A stretch of DNA of 64,000 nt from Emydura subglobosa. Its lineage: Eukaryota > Chordata > Testudines > Chelidae. A program made the translations under genes and the position numbers. The notes under the pieces were generated by a model, which saw only the letters and a list, made by a program, of their open reading frames with translations, did no database searches and had not been told where the DNA came from. Each line of letters opens with the position of its first letter. Position 1 is the first letter of the stretch. The DNA is taken from assembly GCA_007922225.1 (NCBI GenBank), contig ML680043.1, forward strand, positions 199,452-263,451. Direction: 5' to 3'. This document shows positions 39,401 to 46,223 of this stretch, piece after piece.

Positions 39401-41538
39401 TATTTCTCACTCTGATTTCAGAATGGAGAAGGGCTCGCAATCAAGCAGGTAACAGAAAACAGTTTTTTTCCAGGATAAAAAAATTGTGTGAATACAGCAA
39501 CCAAACTAGAAACATCCCATAACATGCTGTTATCCTGAGAACAAATCCTGAGAGCCATGCTATATTTTTACATAGTGTTGTGCAAAAATCACATTTATAT
39601 CAGGACCTGATTCTGAATTCAGAGAGTGGCAATATCACAACACTATAATGTCATGGATTTATGTAGAGTCTCTCCTTATTTACACTGATGTGAGATCAGA
39701 ATCAGCCCTAAATCAGAGTTTTATCTGAGGAAACACTAAGTCGGGGTCTCAGGATTTGAAGCAAGGTAAAAGAACAGATGAGGTGCTGGCAGTGATGGAG
39801 ATTCTATTGATCATAGTAATAAGAGTACTGATGACAAGGGCTCATGATGCTGTGTAGTTGTGGCCAAGAGTGAAATGTGTGGGATTGTGAAGACATTTGA
39901 AACCGATGAAGATAGCGGTGAAAAGTTAACTCTGGTGGCAGTGATGTTGATTTGAGATTGATGCTGATTACGGTGATGGTGGAAAAATGAATATGTTACT
40001 GAGTGACAATCATTAAGGGGATGAAAGATAGCTGTAATCATGGTGATTTAAGCAGATATGGATATGACAATGGTGACAATAATTTGCATTTTATTGCAAT
40101 TTTTTTCTAATCATCTTAAAGCTCTTTGTAAATATTAGTCCAGCTGGATCTATCCGCTGGTGAGTTTGGTATTATACCCAATCTATAGAGGCTGCTTATG
40201 ATATTTGAACAAGCTCACTCAATGAATTGGTGTCAAATAAGGAATCGAACTCCTGATTCTCAATCCCCACCTCTAGGTTCCAGACAAAATATTATTTTCA
40301 TTACTAAGATAGCCCATTATAACATTTATACTACAACAATGAAGATAAGGAAGTACAGTGTCCCAACGTAATAGGTACAATAATTTTCTTCTCTATAATC
40401 TGATTGTCTGTTTGAAGATTAGTTTTTTCCCCCAAGACCCCAGTTCAGCAAGTTACTTACGCAAGGGCTAAACTTTAGCATATTTAAGGGTGGCACCTCC
40501 TCACGTGAGTACATTTACTGCATCAAGCTCCAAAGGCAGGTTAGCCAGGGGAACAAGTACTTTGTGAATACTACTTGGGTTTGGGAATGCATTAGGCACC
40601 AGGCTGCTAGATGATATCAGGATTTAGCTGGCTGAGTGCAATCCCAGCAGCCAAAGATTAGGCACCTTGGGACTTTGATGGTGGAAACCTAGGTGCTTAG
40701 GGAATTTATGTATGTTCGGGGTAAGGCAGCATTTTCTCAATGCCAATGGCATTTAAATGTTGGACTTATCTGCCTTCATTCCCATTGTGAATTCCACCCA
40801 AATAATTCAGAATCGCTTTCAGTTTTGTGTGACCTCAAACAACTCTCATATATCTGAAATATTTCAATACAAAAAAACCTTATCAAGTAGGCTTCAACCA
40901 GGCAAAATGCCCATCTGAGAGAAGAGTGCAGGATGGGGTCCACCCTATAAACTTCCCTTATCCCCACTCAAATTGACATTTGGCCAGTACTTTTGATAAC
41001 CCAATGTCCCTTTGCAGATGACATCATTCTTGATGCAAACACAGCTCACCCCAACCTCTCCATTGATAAGAAGAGTTTGAAACATGAAGCCCAACCTCAG
41101 CAAGTTCCATCGAATCCAGAGAGGTTCGATTCAATTGTCTGTGTGCTGGGCTCTGAAGGATTCTCCTCTGGAAAGCACTACTGGGAGGTGGATGTGGAGA
41201 ACAGCACTGACTGGGACCTGGGAGTGGCCAGAAAATCCATAAAGAGAAAAGGAAAGATTTCCCTGTCCCCTAAAGAGGGATTCTGGGCTCTGGGTCTGAG
41301 TGGGAGAGATTACTGGGCAAAAACAGACCCCTGGACCAGAGTCACGGTGCAGAGAAGGCCCAGGAAAATTGGAGTTTACTTTAGTTACGAGGAGAGGCAG
41401 GTGAGGTTTTTCAGTGTAACCGACATGTCTATGTTGTTCACATATAACGATTGTTCATTCTCAGGAGAGGTTTATCCATTCTTCAAAAATTCTCACAGAG
41501 ATACAACGATGAAAATTTGCTCAATTAAAGAAGAGTAA
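12447..41538 (+). CDS. BTN/B-G-like membrane protein gene (visible part, multi-exon span)
   Basis: This entry spans the + strand gene whose exons are listed separately. Joined in order, the linker, transmembrane, juxtamembrane, heptad, 27-bp and B30.2 exons keep a single open frame because every one starts after the first base of a codon and ends with one extra base. The order is that of butyrophilins: extracellular part, one membrane pass, short heptad exons, an E-W-R-R-A-R exon, then PRY-SPRY. The expanded 21-bp exon array recalls avian B-G genes. Signal peptide and immunoglobulin exons are not in the window. B30.2 domains of this family bind protein or small-molecule ligands inside the cell; no ligand can be inferred here. 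Expression and splicing are unproven. Confidence 0.75.
12632..14300. repeat. Diverged tandem duplication, unit 1
   Basis: This block aligns by eye with 16303-17800: it starts gtcagtgaaattttaatctgtgaa against gtaagtgaaactttaatctgtgaa, continues through ctctgatgatgga / gcaacatgcagcta near 13595 and 16870, and ends with ctgtctagactggaag-type sequence near 13995 and 17490. Insertions and deletions are common. It is intronic and makes an old internal duplication of the linker part of the gene. The site matching the exon at 16261-16302 would be about 12590-12631 and is decayed. Confidence 0.6.
14301..16260. other. Intronic sequence, no exon seen
   Basis: AT-rich at first, then a purine-rich and moderately GC-rich block (14800-15450) whose overlapping open stretches on both strands are low-complexity. 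No domain or splice-flanked exon is visible. The 16130-16200 part is rich in cat/atc triplets. Confidence 0.4.
16261..16302 (+). CDS. Extracellular linker exon, 42 bp
   Basis: Acceptor catatgtttccag and donor gtaagtga flank 42 bp, open in phase 1-1, reading D-P-V-P-H-P-T-S-T-N-S-N-S-I plus the first base of a Gly codon. It is rich in Pro, Ser, Thr and Asn, as expected of a flexible, possibly glycosylated stalk before the membrane. It lies 1.8 kb before the transmembrane exon. Both splice signals are good. Confidence 0.6.
16303..17800. repeat. Diverged tandem duplication, unit 2
   Basis: The second copy of the intronic block described for 12632-14300, offset by about 3.7 kb. It includes a (gaa)n run at 16738-16760. 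Copy-specific insertions make it patchy. Confidence 0.55.
18120..18230 (+). CDS. Transmembrane exon
   Basis: Acceptor ttcttttaccacag ends at 18119 and donor gtaagaat starts at 18231. The 111-bp exon is phase 1-1. It encodes D-W-M-Q, then about 22 hydrophobic residues (I-L-I-L-I-L-V-V-L-I-F-I, N-S, L-I-I-L-Y-V-S-C), then R-L-Y-I-N-W-R-W-E-H-Y. The Arg residues after the helix fit a cytoplasmic side by the positive-inside rule. Size, phase and place before the heptad exons match the membrane exon of butyrophilin and B-G genes. One pass implies a type I receptor-like protein. Confidence 0.8.
18231..18840. other. Intronic sequence, no exon seen
   Basis: Intron after the transmembrane exon. No exon or named repeat is supported. 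Confidence 0.45.
18841..19860 (+). mobile_element. GC-rich unclassified mobile element, copy 1
   Basis: A GC-rich island bounded by related sequences: gctgtggtcttcctcggagc near 18850 and cactgtggccttcttcggagc near 19801, each followed by aagc(t/a)gcaaccccc, about 950 bp apart in direct orientation. A TATA-like ggtataagaggcc lies at 18965, just before an ORF (18991-19536). A second copy lies at 50385-51365 on the opposite strand inside a CR1 LINE, which shows it is mobile or was copied. The class is unknown: no reverse transcriptase, transposase or tRNA primer site was seen. Confidence 0.5.
18991..19536 (+). CDS. Acidic proline-rich ORF of the GC-rich element
   Basis: 181 codons beginning M-R-G-K-L-L-P-E-K-D. 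Residues 40-130 are a run of degenerate repeats built on Trp/Asp-Glu-Glu-Pro-Pro-Glu (for example W-E-G-P-P-G-P-G-S-W-E-E-L-P-E-T). The second element copy (50385-51365, minus) encodes a comparable acidic Pro-Glu tract and shares the D-(E/D)-E-G-L-(V/I)-G-L stretch, broken there by a stop. The shared protein-level pattern suggests a once functional coding region. No known domain was recognised; the repeats could be structural or gag-like, which is a guess. It lies in an intron of the BTN-like gene and is not part of it. Confidence 0.4.
   Translation: MRGKLLPEKDVPSLKLWPRPDPGPTAVQTYQSLQGLPGRLGLTDWIGPPGLRDWEGPPGPGSWEELPETAEWEEPLEAGPDLEELQPLELPEPVVSEDPPGPSNLQEPPSTDDPEEFPDLPPADDEGLVGLSLAIYPQKSEEHAWLQVPGFKVGGSSRGATVYSRAERMFEPVNVLCLEPC
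19861..20655. other. Intronic sequence, no exon seen
   Basis: The first part may still belong to the GC-rich element. No exon with both splice signals in phase 1-1 was found. Confidence 0.4.
20656..20821. mobile_element. Palindromic MITE with ~35-bp inverted termini
   Basis: The left terminus (20656-20690, beginning gccagattttcaaaggttt) and the right terminus (20787-20821) are inverted repeats with about four mismatches over 35 bp. The 166-bp element has no coding potential. The ggtgcctaaa motifs link it to the 'gcacctaa' repeats seen elsewhere in the window. Confidence 0.6.
20822..22299. other. Intronic sequence, no exon seen
   Basis: Contains an open stretch of 114 codons at 20919-21263 on the + strand with no recognisable domain and no splice context. 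No named repeat was identified. Confidence 0.4.
22300..22560 (+). mobile_element. CR1 ORF2 fragment
   Basis: Decayed translation gives K-C-K-V-L-D-F-G-R-K-N-Q, then E-E-D-L-C-V-I-V-D-H-K-L-N-M-S-Q-Q and K-K-A-N-I-S-L-G-C-I-N-R, the C-terminal part of CR1 ORF2. A run of 20 A (22366-22385) has expanded inside the coding part. It is a different subfamily from the copy at 6170-7382. Confidence 0.75.
22864..22896 (+). CDS. Juxtamembrane cytoplasmic exon, 33 bp
   Basis: Acceptor ttttctatttcag and donor gtaaaaaa flank 33 bp, open in phase 1-1, reading V-N-H-R-T-L-R-D-L-E-R plus the first base of the next codon. The basic and leucine-containing sequence fits the start of a cytoplasmic coiled coil just after the membrane exon. 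The donor is of middling strength. It lies between two CR1 fragments (22300-22560 and 23440-23905) but is not itself CR1-like. Confidence 0.6.
22897..23439. other. Intronic sequence, no exon seen
   Basis: Intron after the juxtamembrane exon. The last 40 bases (from 23411) match a dispersed repeat also seen at 5548. Confidence 0.4.
23440..23905 (+). mobile_element. CR1 3'-end fragment
   Basis: Matches the end of a CR1 element: gagagactcaaagagctcagtctatttag, atccaatggctggaagttgaagc, ggtcgtggtggactctccatcactgac and the closing agactagatgatgacaattgtcc are all typical of CR1 ORF2 end and 3' UTR. It is 5'-truncated. Confidence 0.75.
24622..25594. repeat. Tandem ~980-bp cassette, copy 1
   Basis: Copy 1 starts at ctctcccccaaattgcaagc and matches copy 2 from 25605 at an offset of 983 bp with only scattered differences through and beyond the 21-bp exon. 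It is cut off by the run of N at 25595. Confidence 0.85.
24855..24875 (+). CDS. Heptad exon 1 (21 bp)
   Basis: Acceptor tttttgcag, donor gtaagtgt, phase 1-1, reading A-P-L-L-E-E-H plus one base. It is the first of two tandem ~980-bp cassette copies; the second holds the exon at 25837. Leucines at positions 3 and 4 and Glu pairs fit a coiled-coil heptad. Confidence 0.75.
25595..25604. other. Assembly gap (10 N)
   Basis: Ten N lie exactly where copy 1 of the ~980-bp tandem repeat should pass into copy 2. A fixed short N run commonly stands for a gap of unknown size, so further copies could be missing. Confidence 0.95.
25605..26600. repeat. Tandem ~980-bp cassette, copy 2
   Basis: Near-identical to 24622-25594, including exon, intron and the 'cactcctggaggaac' context. 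The high similarity shows a recent duplication compared with the more diverged cassettes downstream. Confidence 0.85.
25837..25857 (+). CDS. Heptad exon 2 (21 bp)
   Basis: Acceptor gtttttgcag, donor gtaagtgt, phase 1-1, reading V-P-L-L-E-E-R plus one base. It differs from heptad exon 1 at two of 21 bases (C to T at the first base, A to G at base 19), both changing the residue (Ala to Val, His to Arg). Confidence 0.75.
26658..26677 (+). pseudogene. Dead A-type heptad exon (20 bp, stop)
   Basis: Acceptor ttggttttcag is intact, but one base is missing before the gt at 26678 and the phase 1 reading hits TGA. It aligns with A-type exons such as 30341-30361. Confidence 0.65.
27034..27054 (+). pseudogene. 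A-type heptad exon with lost donor (GT to AT)
   Basis: Acceptor ttacatatttcag, open 21 bp reading V-N-L-L-E-E-N, but the donor reads ataggt instead of gtaggt. Confidence 0.65.
27469..27489 (+). pseudogene. B-type heptad exon with lost acceptor (AG to AC)
   Basis: The 21 bases would read G-Q-L-Q-N-D-Q and the donor gtatgc is present, but the acceptor reads tttttttgcac where the sister copies read ttttgcag. Confidence 0.65.
28390..28410 (+). CDS. Heptad exon 3, B-type (21 bp)
   Basis: Acceptor cttcttattgtag, donor gtaagttc, phase 1-1, reading E-Q-L-K-M-E-I. The final base is C rather than the usual G, so spliced to the next good exon it gives Arg in place of Gly/Glu at the junction. The A-type partner of this cassette has been deleted. 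Confidence 0.7.
29110..29130 (+). CDS. Heptad exon 4, B-type (21 bp)
   Basis: Acceptor cttcttttgcag and donor gtaagttt flank 21 bp, phase 1-1, reading (G/R)-Q-L-K-N-V-K. The A-type partner is deleted near 28760. Confidence 0.7.
29759..29779 (+). CDS. Heptad exon 5, B-type (21 bp)
   Basis: Acceptor ttcttattgtag, donor gtacgt, phase 1-1, reading E-E-L-K-K-E-N. The A-type site is deleted near 29580. Confidence 0.7.
30341..30361 (+). CDS. Heptad exon 6, A-type (21 bp)
   Basis: Acceptor catttttcag, donor gtaggttc, phase 1-1, reading E-K-L-E-G-E-N. It is a good example of the A-type unit; the paired B exon downstream (30773) is dead. Confidence 0.7.
30773..30793 (+). pseudogene. B-type heptad exon with acceptor deleted
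   Basis: Donor gtaagttt and the 21-bp body align with the exon at 29110, but the acceptor ttttgcag is reduced to ttttgg by loss of two bases, removing the AG. Confidence 0.65.
31351..31371 (+). pseudogene. A-type heptad exon with lost donor (GT to AT)
   Basis: Acceptor catttttcag and the 21-bp body are fine (E-K-L-V-K-E-Y), but the next bases are ataggttc. The same donor change occurs at 27055, 35719 and 36754. Confidence 0.65.
31498..31562. repeat. Two-unit tandem repeat, ~34 bp period
   Basis: The motif cacaccataagggtg plus flank occurs twice in a row (acaattacaccataagggtgagcatg-like, then acagtcacaccataagggtgtacatg-like). Intronic, local duplication. Confidence 0.6.
32010..32030 (+). CDS. 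Heptad exon 7, A-type (21 bp)
   Basis: Acceptor acgtttttcag, donor gtaggttt, phase 1-1, reading E-R-L-A-E-E-N. Confidence 0.75.
33191..33211 (+). CDS. Heptad exon 8, A-type (21 bp)
   Basis: Acceptor acattttacag, donor gtaggctt, phase 1-1, reading E-K-L-V-E-K-Y. The last base is T instead of G, so the junction residue with the next exon differs (Tyr with exon 33600). Confidence 0.65.
33600..33620 (+). CDS. Heptad exon 9, B-type (21 bp), weak acceptor
   Basis: The acceptor reads cttctttctgaag (AAG, less favoured than CAG) and the donor gtaagttc is good. Phase 1-1, reading (D/Y)-Q-F-K-K-E-N; Phe replaces the usual Leu at the core position. The final base is C. This exon may be skipped. Confidence 0.55.
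33712..34515. mobile_element. LTR-like insertion inside a cassette
   Basis: The cassette sequence 'tccatttcactggctttcctca' breaks at 33712 and cassette-like sequence resumes near 34515 (attgttcctggaagagcagg, as at 35910). The intervening ~800 bp is unrelated to the other cassettes and has a (ga)n run at 34347. It looks like a solo LTR or other retroelement piece, but termini and class were not proven. Confidence 0.45.
34906..34926 (+). CDS. Heptad exon 10, A-type (21 bp)
   Basis: Acceptor acgtttttcag, donor gtaggttt, phase 1-1, reading (E/Q)-R-L-A-Q-E-N. Its body differs from exon 32010 at only two bases (gcggaa against gcacaa). Confidence 0.75.
35698..35718 (+). pseudogene. A-type heptad exon with lost donor (GT to AT)
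   Basis: Acceptor tttgtttttcag, body E-R-L-A-E-E-Y, donor ataggttt. The body is open, so only the donor change blocks use. Confidence 0.65.
36306..36326 (+). CDS. Heptad exon 11, A-type (21 bp)
   Basis: Acceptor tatttttttttcag, donor gtaggttt, phase 1-1, reading E-R-L-A-E-E-Y. It is the last A-type exon with intact signals before the 27-bp exon. Confidence 0.75.
36733..36753 (+). pseudogene. A-type heptad exon with lost donor (GT to AT)
   Basis: Acceptor tcatggttttcag, body E-R-L-E-K-D-N, donor ataggttt. The intron that follows matches the one after 35698 over about 190 bp (cagattgaacccagttgtct), so these two dead copies share a recent ancestor. Confidence 0.65.
37378..37460. mobile_element. 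83-bp insertion with target-site duplication, arm 1 only
   Basis: Flanked by the direct repeat tagcttggaa (37368-37377 and 37461-37470). Inside is an 18-bp perfect inverted repeat (agttctgtagcactttaa and its complement) around a short loop. The matching place in arm 2 (about 63940) has a single copy of the flank and no insert. Confidence 0.7.
37471..39421. other. Last long intron: repeats, no exon seen
   Basis: Contains a copy of the tRNA-like/'ggcacc' repeat at 37640-37950 and a stretch at 38030-38400 that looks like retroelement LTR DNA on the minus strand (ttattaaaatgtcttataac). It is also present in arm 2 (about 62000-63930), so it predates the inverted duplication. Confidence 0.45.
39422..39448 (+). 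CDS. 27-bp exon before B30.2
   Basis: Acceptor ctctgatttcag and donor gtaacaga flank 27 bp, phase 1-1, reading E-W-R-R-A-R-N-Q-A. Butyrophilins have a short exon of this size with a W-R-(R/K)-A motif just before PRY-SPRY, so its place and content support gene identity. Its twin in arm 2 is at 61955-61981. Confidence 0.8.
39449..41017. other. Intron before B30.2
   Basis: Contains degenerate gatg/gtgat-rich DNA at 39780-40080 and a 'ggcacc' dispersed repeat near 40590-40740. No other exon is seen. The same intron is present, inverted, at 60379-61954. Confidence 0.55.
41018..41538 (+). CDS. B30.2 (PRY-SPRY) terminal exon
   Basis: Acceptor ccctttgcag ends at 41017; the exon is entered in phase 1 and ends at TAA (41536-41538), giving 173 residues including the split first codon. 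PRY is at residues 5-14 (L-D-A-N-T-A-H-P-N-L). SPRY landmarks follow: G-F-S-S-G-K-H-Y-W-E-V-D-V (48-60), W-D-L-G-V-A-R (66-72), F-W-A-L-G-L (89-94), I-G-V-Y-F (118-122), V-R-F-F (129-132) and Y-P-F-F (153-156). Length and a single coding exon are as in butyrophilins and TRIMs. This cytosolic domain is a ligand-binding module in the family. No frameshift or stop; it looks functional. The open frame can be extended upstream to an ATG at 40993, but that part is intron. Confidence 0.92.
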
Positions 41539-41900
41539 TACATTTAAAATGGCAGCAGTGCTCGGTTTTGTTGAACAAACTCAGCCAAAGCCTCCTGGTG
41601 TTTCATGACACTCTTGAAACCAAACTGAACCAACGTAACAGAATGTTTTGCAGGCAGAAGAAAGGCAAATGGTAAAAACATATCCTGTTAAATTATAGTT
41701 ACATACAGTGCTAATGCTGCAGGAGGGCTTCCCATATAAGGAAGGGAACTGTACTGGAATCTGTAAAACTGAGCTCTCACTAACAGAGCTATTAACTTGG
41801 AATATATATGTAACTTTTTTCATTGCTAACTACTATTTTATCTGGATAAGGCATGTTAGCCTCTCAGAGTAAGCAAATAATATTCTATATTATACCAATC

Positions 41901-42393
41901 TTTCTGTGCTTCAGGTGTATAACCAATATTCAAGTCAGGTATAAATACAGATGGGGTATATACACGATCTTTGGAAAGTCTGACAAGCTGCAGTGCTGTC
42001 TTCTGGATGGGTTGGTAATGAACTGACTTTTCTCTTCTGTATCCTGCTGTGTTAATCTTTGATTAATAATTTTTTATTAATAAAAGTTGATGAAGCCTAG
42101 TTATTGGATATCTCATATTCTTAATTTGTCATACCTGTAACAATATGTACTGATACAACTTTGGAGAAAAAAAAGATAGGCTGGCACCACAAACAGTACA
42201 GATCTAATTATCAGTATATCTTCCATAAAATATTTTTTCAGCCTTTTGACGAATACTGATATCTGTGTAGCCTTTTAAGAACGTGAAATTTCTGACACAG
42301 AATGTGATGGTTTTACTGAGGAAAACGCAGCACTGTTTCATACCACGATTGGTTGCCACTGACTTTGGAAACAAAATAACATCAAGCTTATTT
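41901..42393. repeat. 3'-flank direct repeat, copy a
   Basis: About 490 bp from tttctgtgcttcaggtgtataacc to catcaagcttatt, repeated directly at 46224-46707 and present once, inverted, in arm 2 at 59003-59497. Confidence 0.75.
42079..42084 (+). terminator. Candidate poly(A) signal of the + gene
   Basis: AATAAA lies about 540 bp after the B30.2 stop codon. It is kept in the arm 2 counterpart (59313-59318) and in the displaced copy of this flank (46399-46404). The cleavage site was not located. Confidence 0.5.
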
Positions 42394-42589
42394 TTGCCAT
42401 GTTTTTTCTTATGGAGCCTGAATCACCTTAATTTGCCATGTTTAATTCCTTGTTTTCCTACTCACCAGTGTAACAGTTATCATTGATATGAGTTCCCATC
42501 TTGGAAAAGAGATTAATAGTTAACTAGAGCTCTCTCTTTCTCTTTGGACCTGCACCTATTTCATTATTTATCCACAGTGAAACAGCTTC

Positions 42590-42870
42590 AAGAGGAGAGA
42601 CTGAGGCAGACACACATCAGGATATCCCATAGTACAATGGTTATGGTGCTTATAAAAAAGGCTACCTCCTTTCCCCAGCCATTTTCAGTGGAGTTAGGCA
42701 TGCACCATTTCTGTTCTTGCAAGACATGGCTTAGGCCACTGACTCCAGTACAGGGGTTCCTGGTTGAGGATCCCAAGTGGCGAAAGCAGACTTATATGCC
42801 TAATGAGAGGGAAGCTTAGGACCCTAAGATCCTGCCCCAAGGGTTTGTGGATTCCAGTGATTTTCAAGGC
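42590..42870. repeat. tRNA-like/'gttaggca' dispersed repeat, arm 1 copy
   Basis: Member of the repeat family described at 7383-8645. Its inverted partner is at 57160-57520. Confidence 0.45.
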
Positions 42871-44299
42871 ATCTAAAAGCGAGGTGGTTCAATGCTGAAC
42901 ATTTCTATGCCCAAGTCCCTTTGTGGATCTGGGCCAAAGGGTTTTTATAAATATATCAGAGATCCAGATATGTATATCTGCCTCTCCCTTCTCCTTCCAT
43001 GGTTTTCTCCATAGAACAGGGTGATCTGCGCCAAAGACATTGAGTTTGGCTAATTAGGAAGTAATGAAGATCTTATAAAACAGCTTCTGATGAAAAAGCA
43101 GCTACAGGAGTAAGTAGATAATTTGAATGGCTTGTACAGGTTATATGTTCTGTTACTGGGGTCTTAAAACTCAAAGCAGTGGTAACTTAACTCTTTTACT
43201 TTAGGCAGGGTCAGGAATAAATCAATGGGAACACAGCGCTTTTTTGGCTGATTGAAAAATTAATAGAAATAAGTGTGCTTTTATTTAAAATTCCTATTTG
43301 TCAGTAAGAGTAATTTAGACTCTTAGAGTCTCAAGTTAAATAATTCTGAGATGGTATCAGTAATTAGCAGCAGGTCAGTTGGCCAGCTTCTTCCCTGCCA
43401 GGTGTTAGGAAAAAGTCTTTTAGGATACATCAGAGAACTGCTTTAAAGTACACTTTATTATTTAGGTTTCTTATAACTAGCTTTTACAAAACACATAACT
43501 TATACTGACTCCTGTTGGGTCATTACTTTATTTTAACTTAACAAACTACTTATTAATAAAACATTTCTAACTATTTTAGCCATAATAAGCTTTTATATTA
43601 GTGGTGACCAAACAAGGTTTTTATTTATTTATTTTTAGTTTTATAATATGTTGATCTTTTTATTTTGATTAGCAGAAACTGCAAGCCTGCAGCTAATATT
43701 TAACCTTGCCTTTAAAAACCCAGCTTACCCTTAAATAGGCGGTGTTTTATTTTTATTTATTAATGGTGGCTGAATACACAAAGTATGGCTTCAATTAGCT
43801 TGGTCAAATTCTGGGGTAACGCTCCCCACAATTCCAGGCTAACCATGCTCTTATGATGTTAAGGGAATTATCTAATAAACTTAACAAAACACTGACTTTC
43901 ATTTTTGAAAAGTTATGGAGAACTGGAGTAATTCCAATGAACTGACAAAAGTAAAAGCAAACCTCAGCACTGAAAATTGTACACATGCCAGAAAAAAGGA
44001 GGTTACATACAAGGGCTCTTCAGAATCTTATAATTATAGCTAGATCTGGTTCAAAACAAATATGTCGATTATTGTACATGGGAATTTGGGGGAGTGGGAT
44101 TGTGAATTTTTTTTTTAAATTCCAATTTTTTTTTATTTTTTACAAAGAAATGAAACCAAAATCTGTTTTTTGGTTTGGTTGGTTGGTTTCTTTTGTTTCC
44201 CTCAAAAAATTCTTTTTGGTAATACTTAGGGACTGATCTGGCAACCCTTATAAAAATGTAACTTCTTTTGAATTCAGACTTCTGCAGGTGATAGCTGCC
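42871..44299. other. No gene seen; AT-rich duplicated sequence
   Basis: AT-rich sequence with a degenerate inverted match in arm 2 (about 55790-57150). No exon or named repeat is supported. Confidence 0.5.
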
Positions 44300-44580
44300 T
44301 GGAGAAGGAACCGTCTTTTTGTGTAAGCACTGTAAGATCCTGGCCCATGACCTGGGGCTTCTAGTCCCTATCGTAATACGCCTAATAAATAACATATAAT
44401 ATCTAGTACAATTGGGTCCTGGACTAGGACTGGGGCTCCTATGCCCTACCACTTAATAAATAATGTATAGCACCTAATGCAATGGCATCCTGGTCTTTGA
44501 CTGGAGCTCCTAGATGCTACAGTTGCTACAGTAATAAAATAATAAAATACAGTATTACAACAATAATAATACTGTAGGGT
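44300..44580 (+). repeat. Triple tandem copy of dispersed repeat
   Basis: Three successive copies of the tag(c/t)ac-aat-gg-tcctgg...ggggctcctatgccctac type unit, ending in a taataaaataat tail. Related to the single copies at 10745 and 13738. The inverted partner is at 55490-55760. Confidence 0.55.
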
Positions 44581-45099
44581 ACGATCAAATTGTAGATGTC
44601 ACTTCTTAACTTTTAAATGCCTCCTTAAATTGATCTGCCCAGCAGGATTACACAGTGAAGTGTTTCAGGTTAGCAACTATCAAGCCTTCTAGATGGACGG
44701 GGAAAGGACATGTGGAAATGAATGACAGTTTAATATAATAACAAGTACTGTAAGAAACCGGGACATTCATGTATCAAGGCTCTTTAAAAATGATTTCTAC
44801 ATAATCTGAAATACTAAGGAGAGGAGACCCTATGCTAGGTTGAATGTACCACAGATAGAAAATGATCAGACCAAATGGAAGAAATGAAAGAAAACCCCCG
44901 AAAATTCTTCTTAAGAGTCAACATGATTCTAAGGTACAAAATACATAGAACATTAATATGAAAAAACAATATTTGTATTGAGACTTACATTTGCAGTGAG
45001 GATGTTTTAGGATCCCACATTGTGTTTTGGAATCAATGAACTGTCTCTACTCTGATTCTCTCTCTTTCATAGAAAATTGTTTTCAGGTTTCCTACCATG

Positions 45100-45710
45100 C
45101 CTAGTGAATAATTTACTATGGGCTAGATAAGGTGGGGGAGGTAAAAGTAAGATTATGAATTTATGTCCCCCCAAGCTTCTCTTTTGAAAGTATTATGCAG
45201 GTTGCCTTTGAGAACGAGGGGTCAGATATACAGTGAGCACTTTGTTTTTGTCTTTTATCCTTTCCCTGTGTGAGTTCATTTAGTGATTGTCTTGTTTCAC
45301 CCACATAGTTGTAATTGAGGCATTTAGTGCACATCAATTTGCTAGATACTAAAAATCATAGAGTGAATAGAGACCCTGGATTTATGGCTTATTACAACAA
45401 TCTGTAAATCACTAACAAACACACGCTTCCTCACTGCCTTTGCCACCCTCCCTCCCTCCCTTCCCCCCCAGATGAATGGGGGGTTTTACAGGCCACTTCA
45501 CCTGGAATGGTCTCTTGAAATTACTAAACTACCTATTCCGCCTTCTATTTAGCTGTGACACTCCTAATGCCTTGCCCAGAAGAATTCTGTATAAGCTCAA
45601 AAGCTTTTCTCTCTCTCCAACAGAATTTGTTCCAAGAATGGATACTATCTCATCCACCTTGTCTCTCTGATATCCTATGGTGGAAAGGGCTACAATAACA
45701 CTGCATATGG
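45100..45710 (-). mobile_element. Penelope-like fragment, arm 1 copy
   Basis: Inverted twin of 54390-54935. The + strand carries 'gctcaaaagcttttctctctctccaacagaa' sequence, which in sauropsid genomes marks a common retroelement end, and the minus strand shows the decayed match to the arm 2 GIY-YIG-like segment. Confidence 0.4.
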
Positions 45711-46012
45711 ATTAGATTGTAAATAGGACTGCTTTCCTTTGCAGAGATATTTGGGGGAATGAGACTCCCCACTTTATGCTGTTGCAAAGCTTCTCTTCAC
45801 TTCAGCTCAGGTATGCTTGGGTGTTATGTGCCTGCTATTCTCTTCAGAGCACGTAGGCAGCGGAATTGATCCTGGCTAGCACAAGTGAGCTGGAGTGAAG
45901 AGGTGAGTAGCCAATTGCTACCTCCAGGAGTAAAAAGGAAGCAAGCAAGGAATAGTGCCTTAGTACTGAGGCATGAATGAGGCAAATTTTCCCACCAAAG
46001 GGTTACAAAAGC

Positions 46013-46140
46013 TATCCCCATATTGACTGGGAATGTCACCTCAGGTCAGGATGCAGAAATAAAGTCTCTAGACACCATTAATGATGGCTTTCTGGAGAAT
46101 CTAGTCCTGAAACCCAAAAGTGGAGAGGCAATTCTTCATA
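46013..46140 (+). mobile_element. CR1 fragment at the inner end of arm 1
   Basis: Reads ctatccccatattgactggg, ctggagaatctagtcctgaa and gaggcaattcttcat, which is CR1 ORF2 endonuclease-region sequence, and is related to 48310-48450. It is cut at 46140 by a small DNA element. Confidence 0.65.
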
Positions 46141-46223
46141 TGGGGTACATCTACACTGATGGTGGCAAAGTCGCCACTGTCAGATCGACCTATCTGGATT
46201 GACGGAGCGGTTAGTGAAGACTC

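Larger units (their letters stand above)
37311..46222 (+). repeat. Inverted duplication, arm 1
   Basis: Its sequence recurs reverse-complemented in 53114-64000. Paired points: 37311 with 64000, 39422-39448 with 61955-61981, 41018-41538 with 59858-60378, 42544 with 57545, 44320-44580 with 55490-55760, 46021-46140 with 53905-54030. The arm ends inside a small DNA element near 46222. Since arm 2 reaches the window end at its match to 37311, the true duplication may be longer. Confidence 0.85.

Noticed and set aside
41385..41823. Minus-strand open stretch at 41581-41823 beside the B30.2 exon
   Set aside because: No domain, and it lies in the 3' flank that is repeated in arm 2 without keeping a frame as a gene would.
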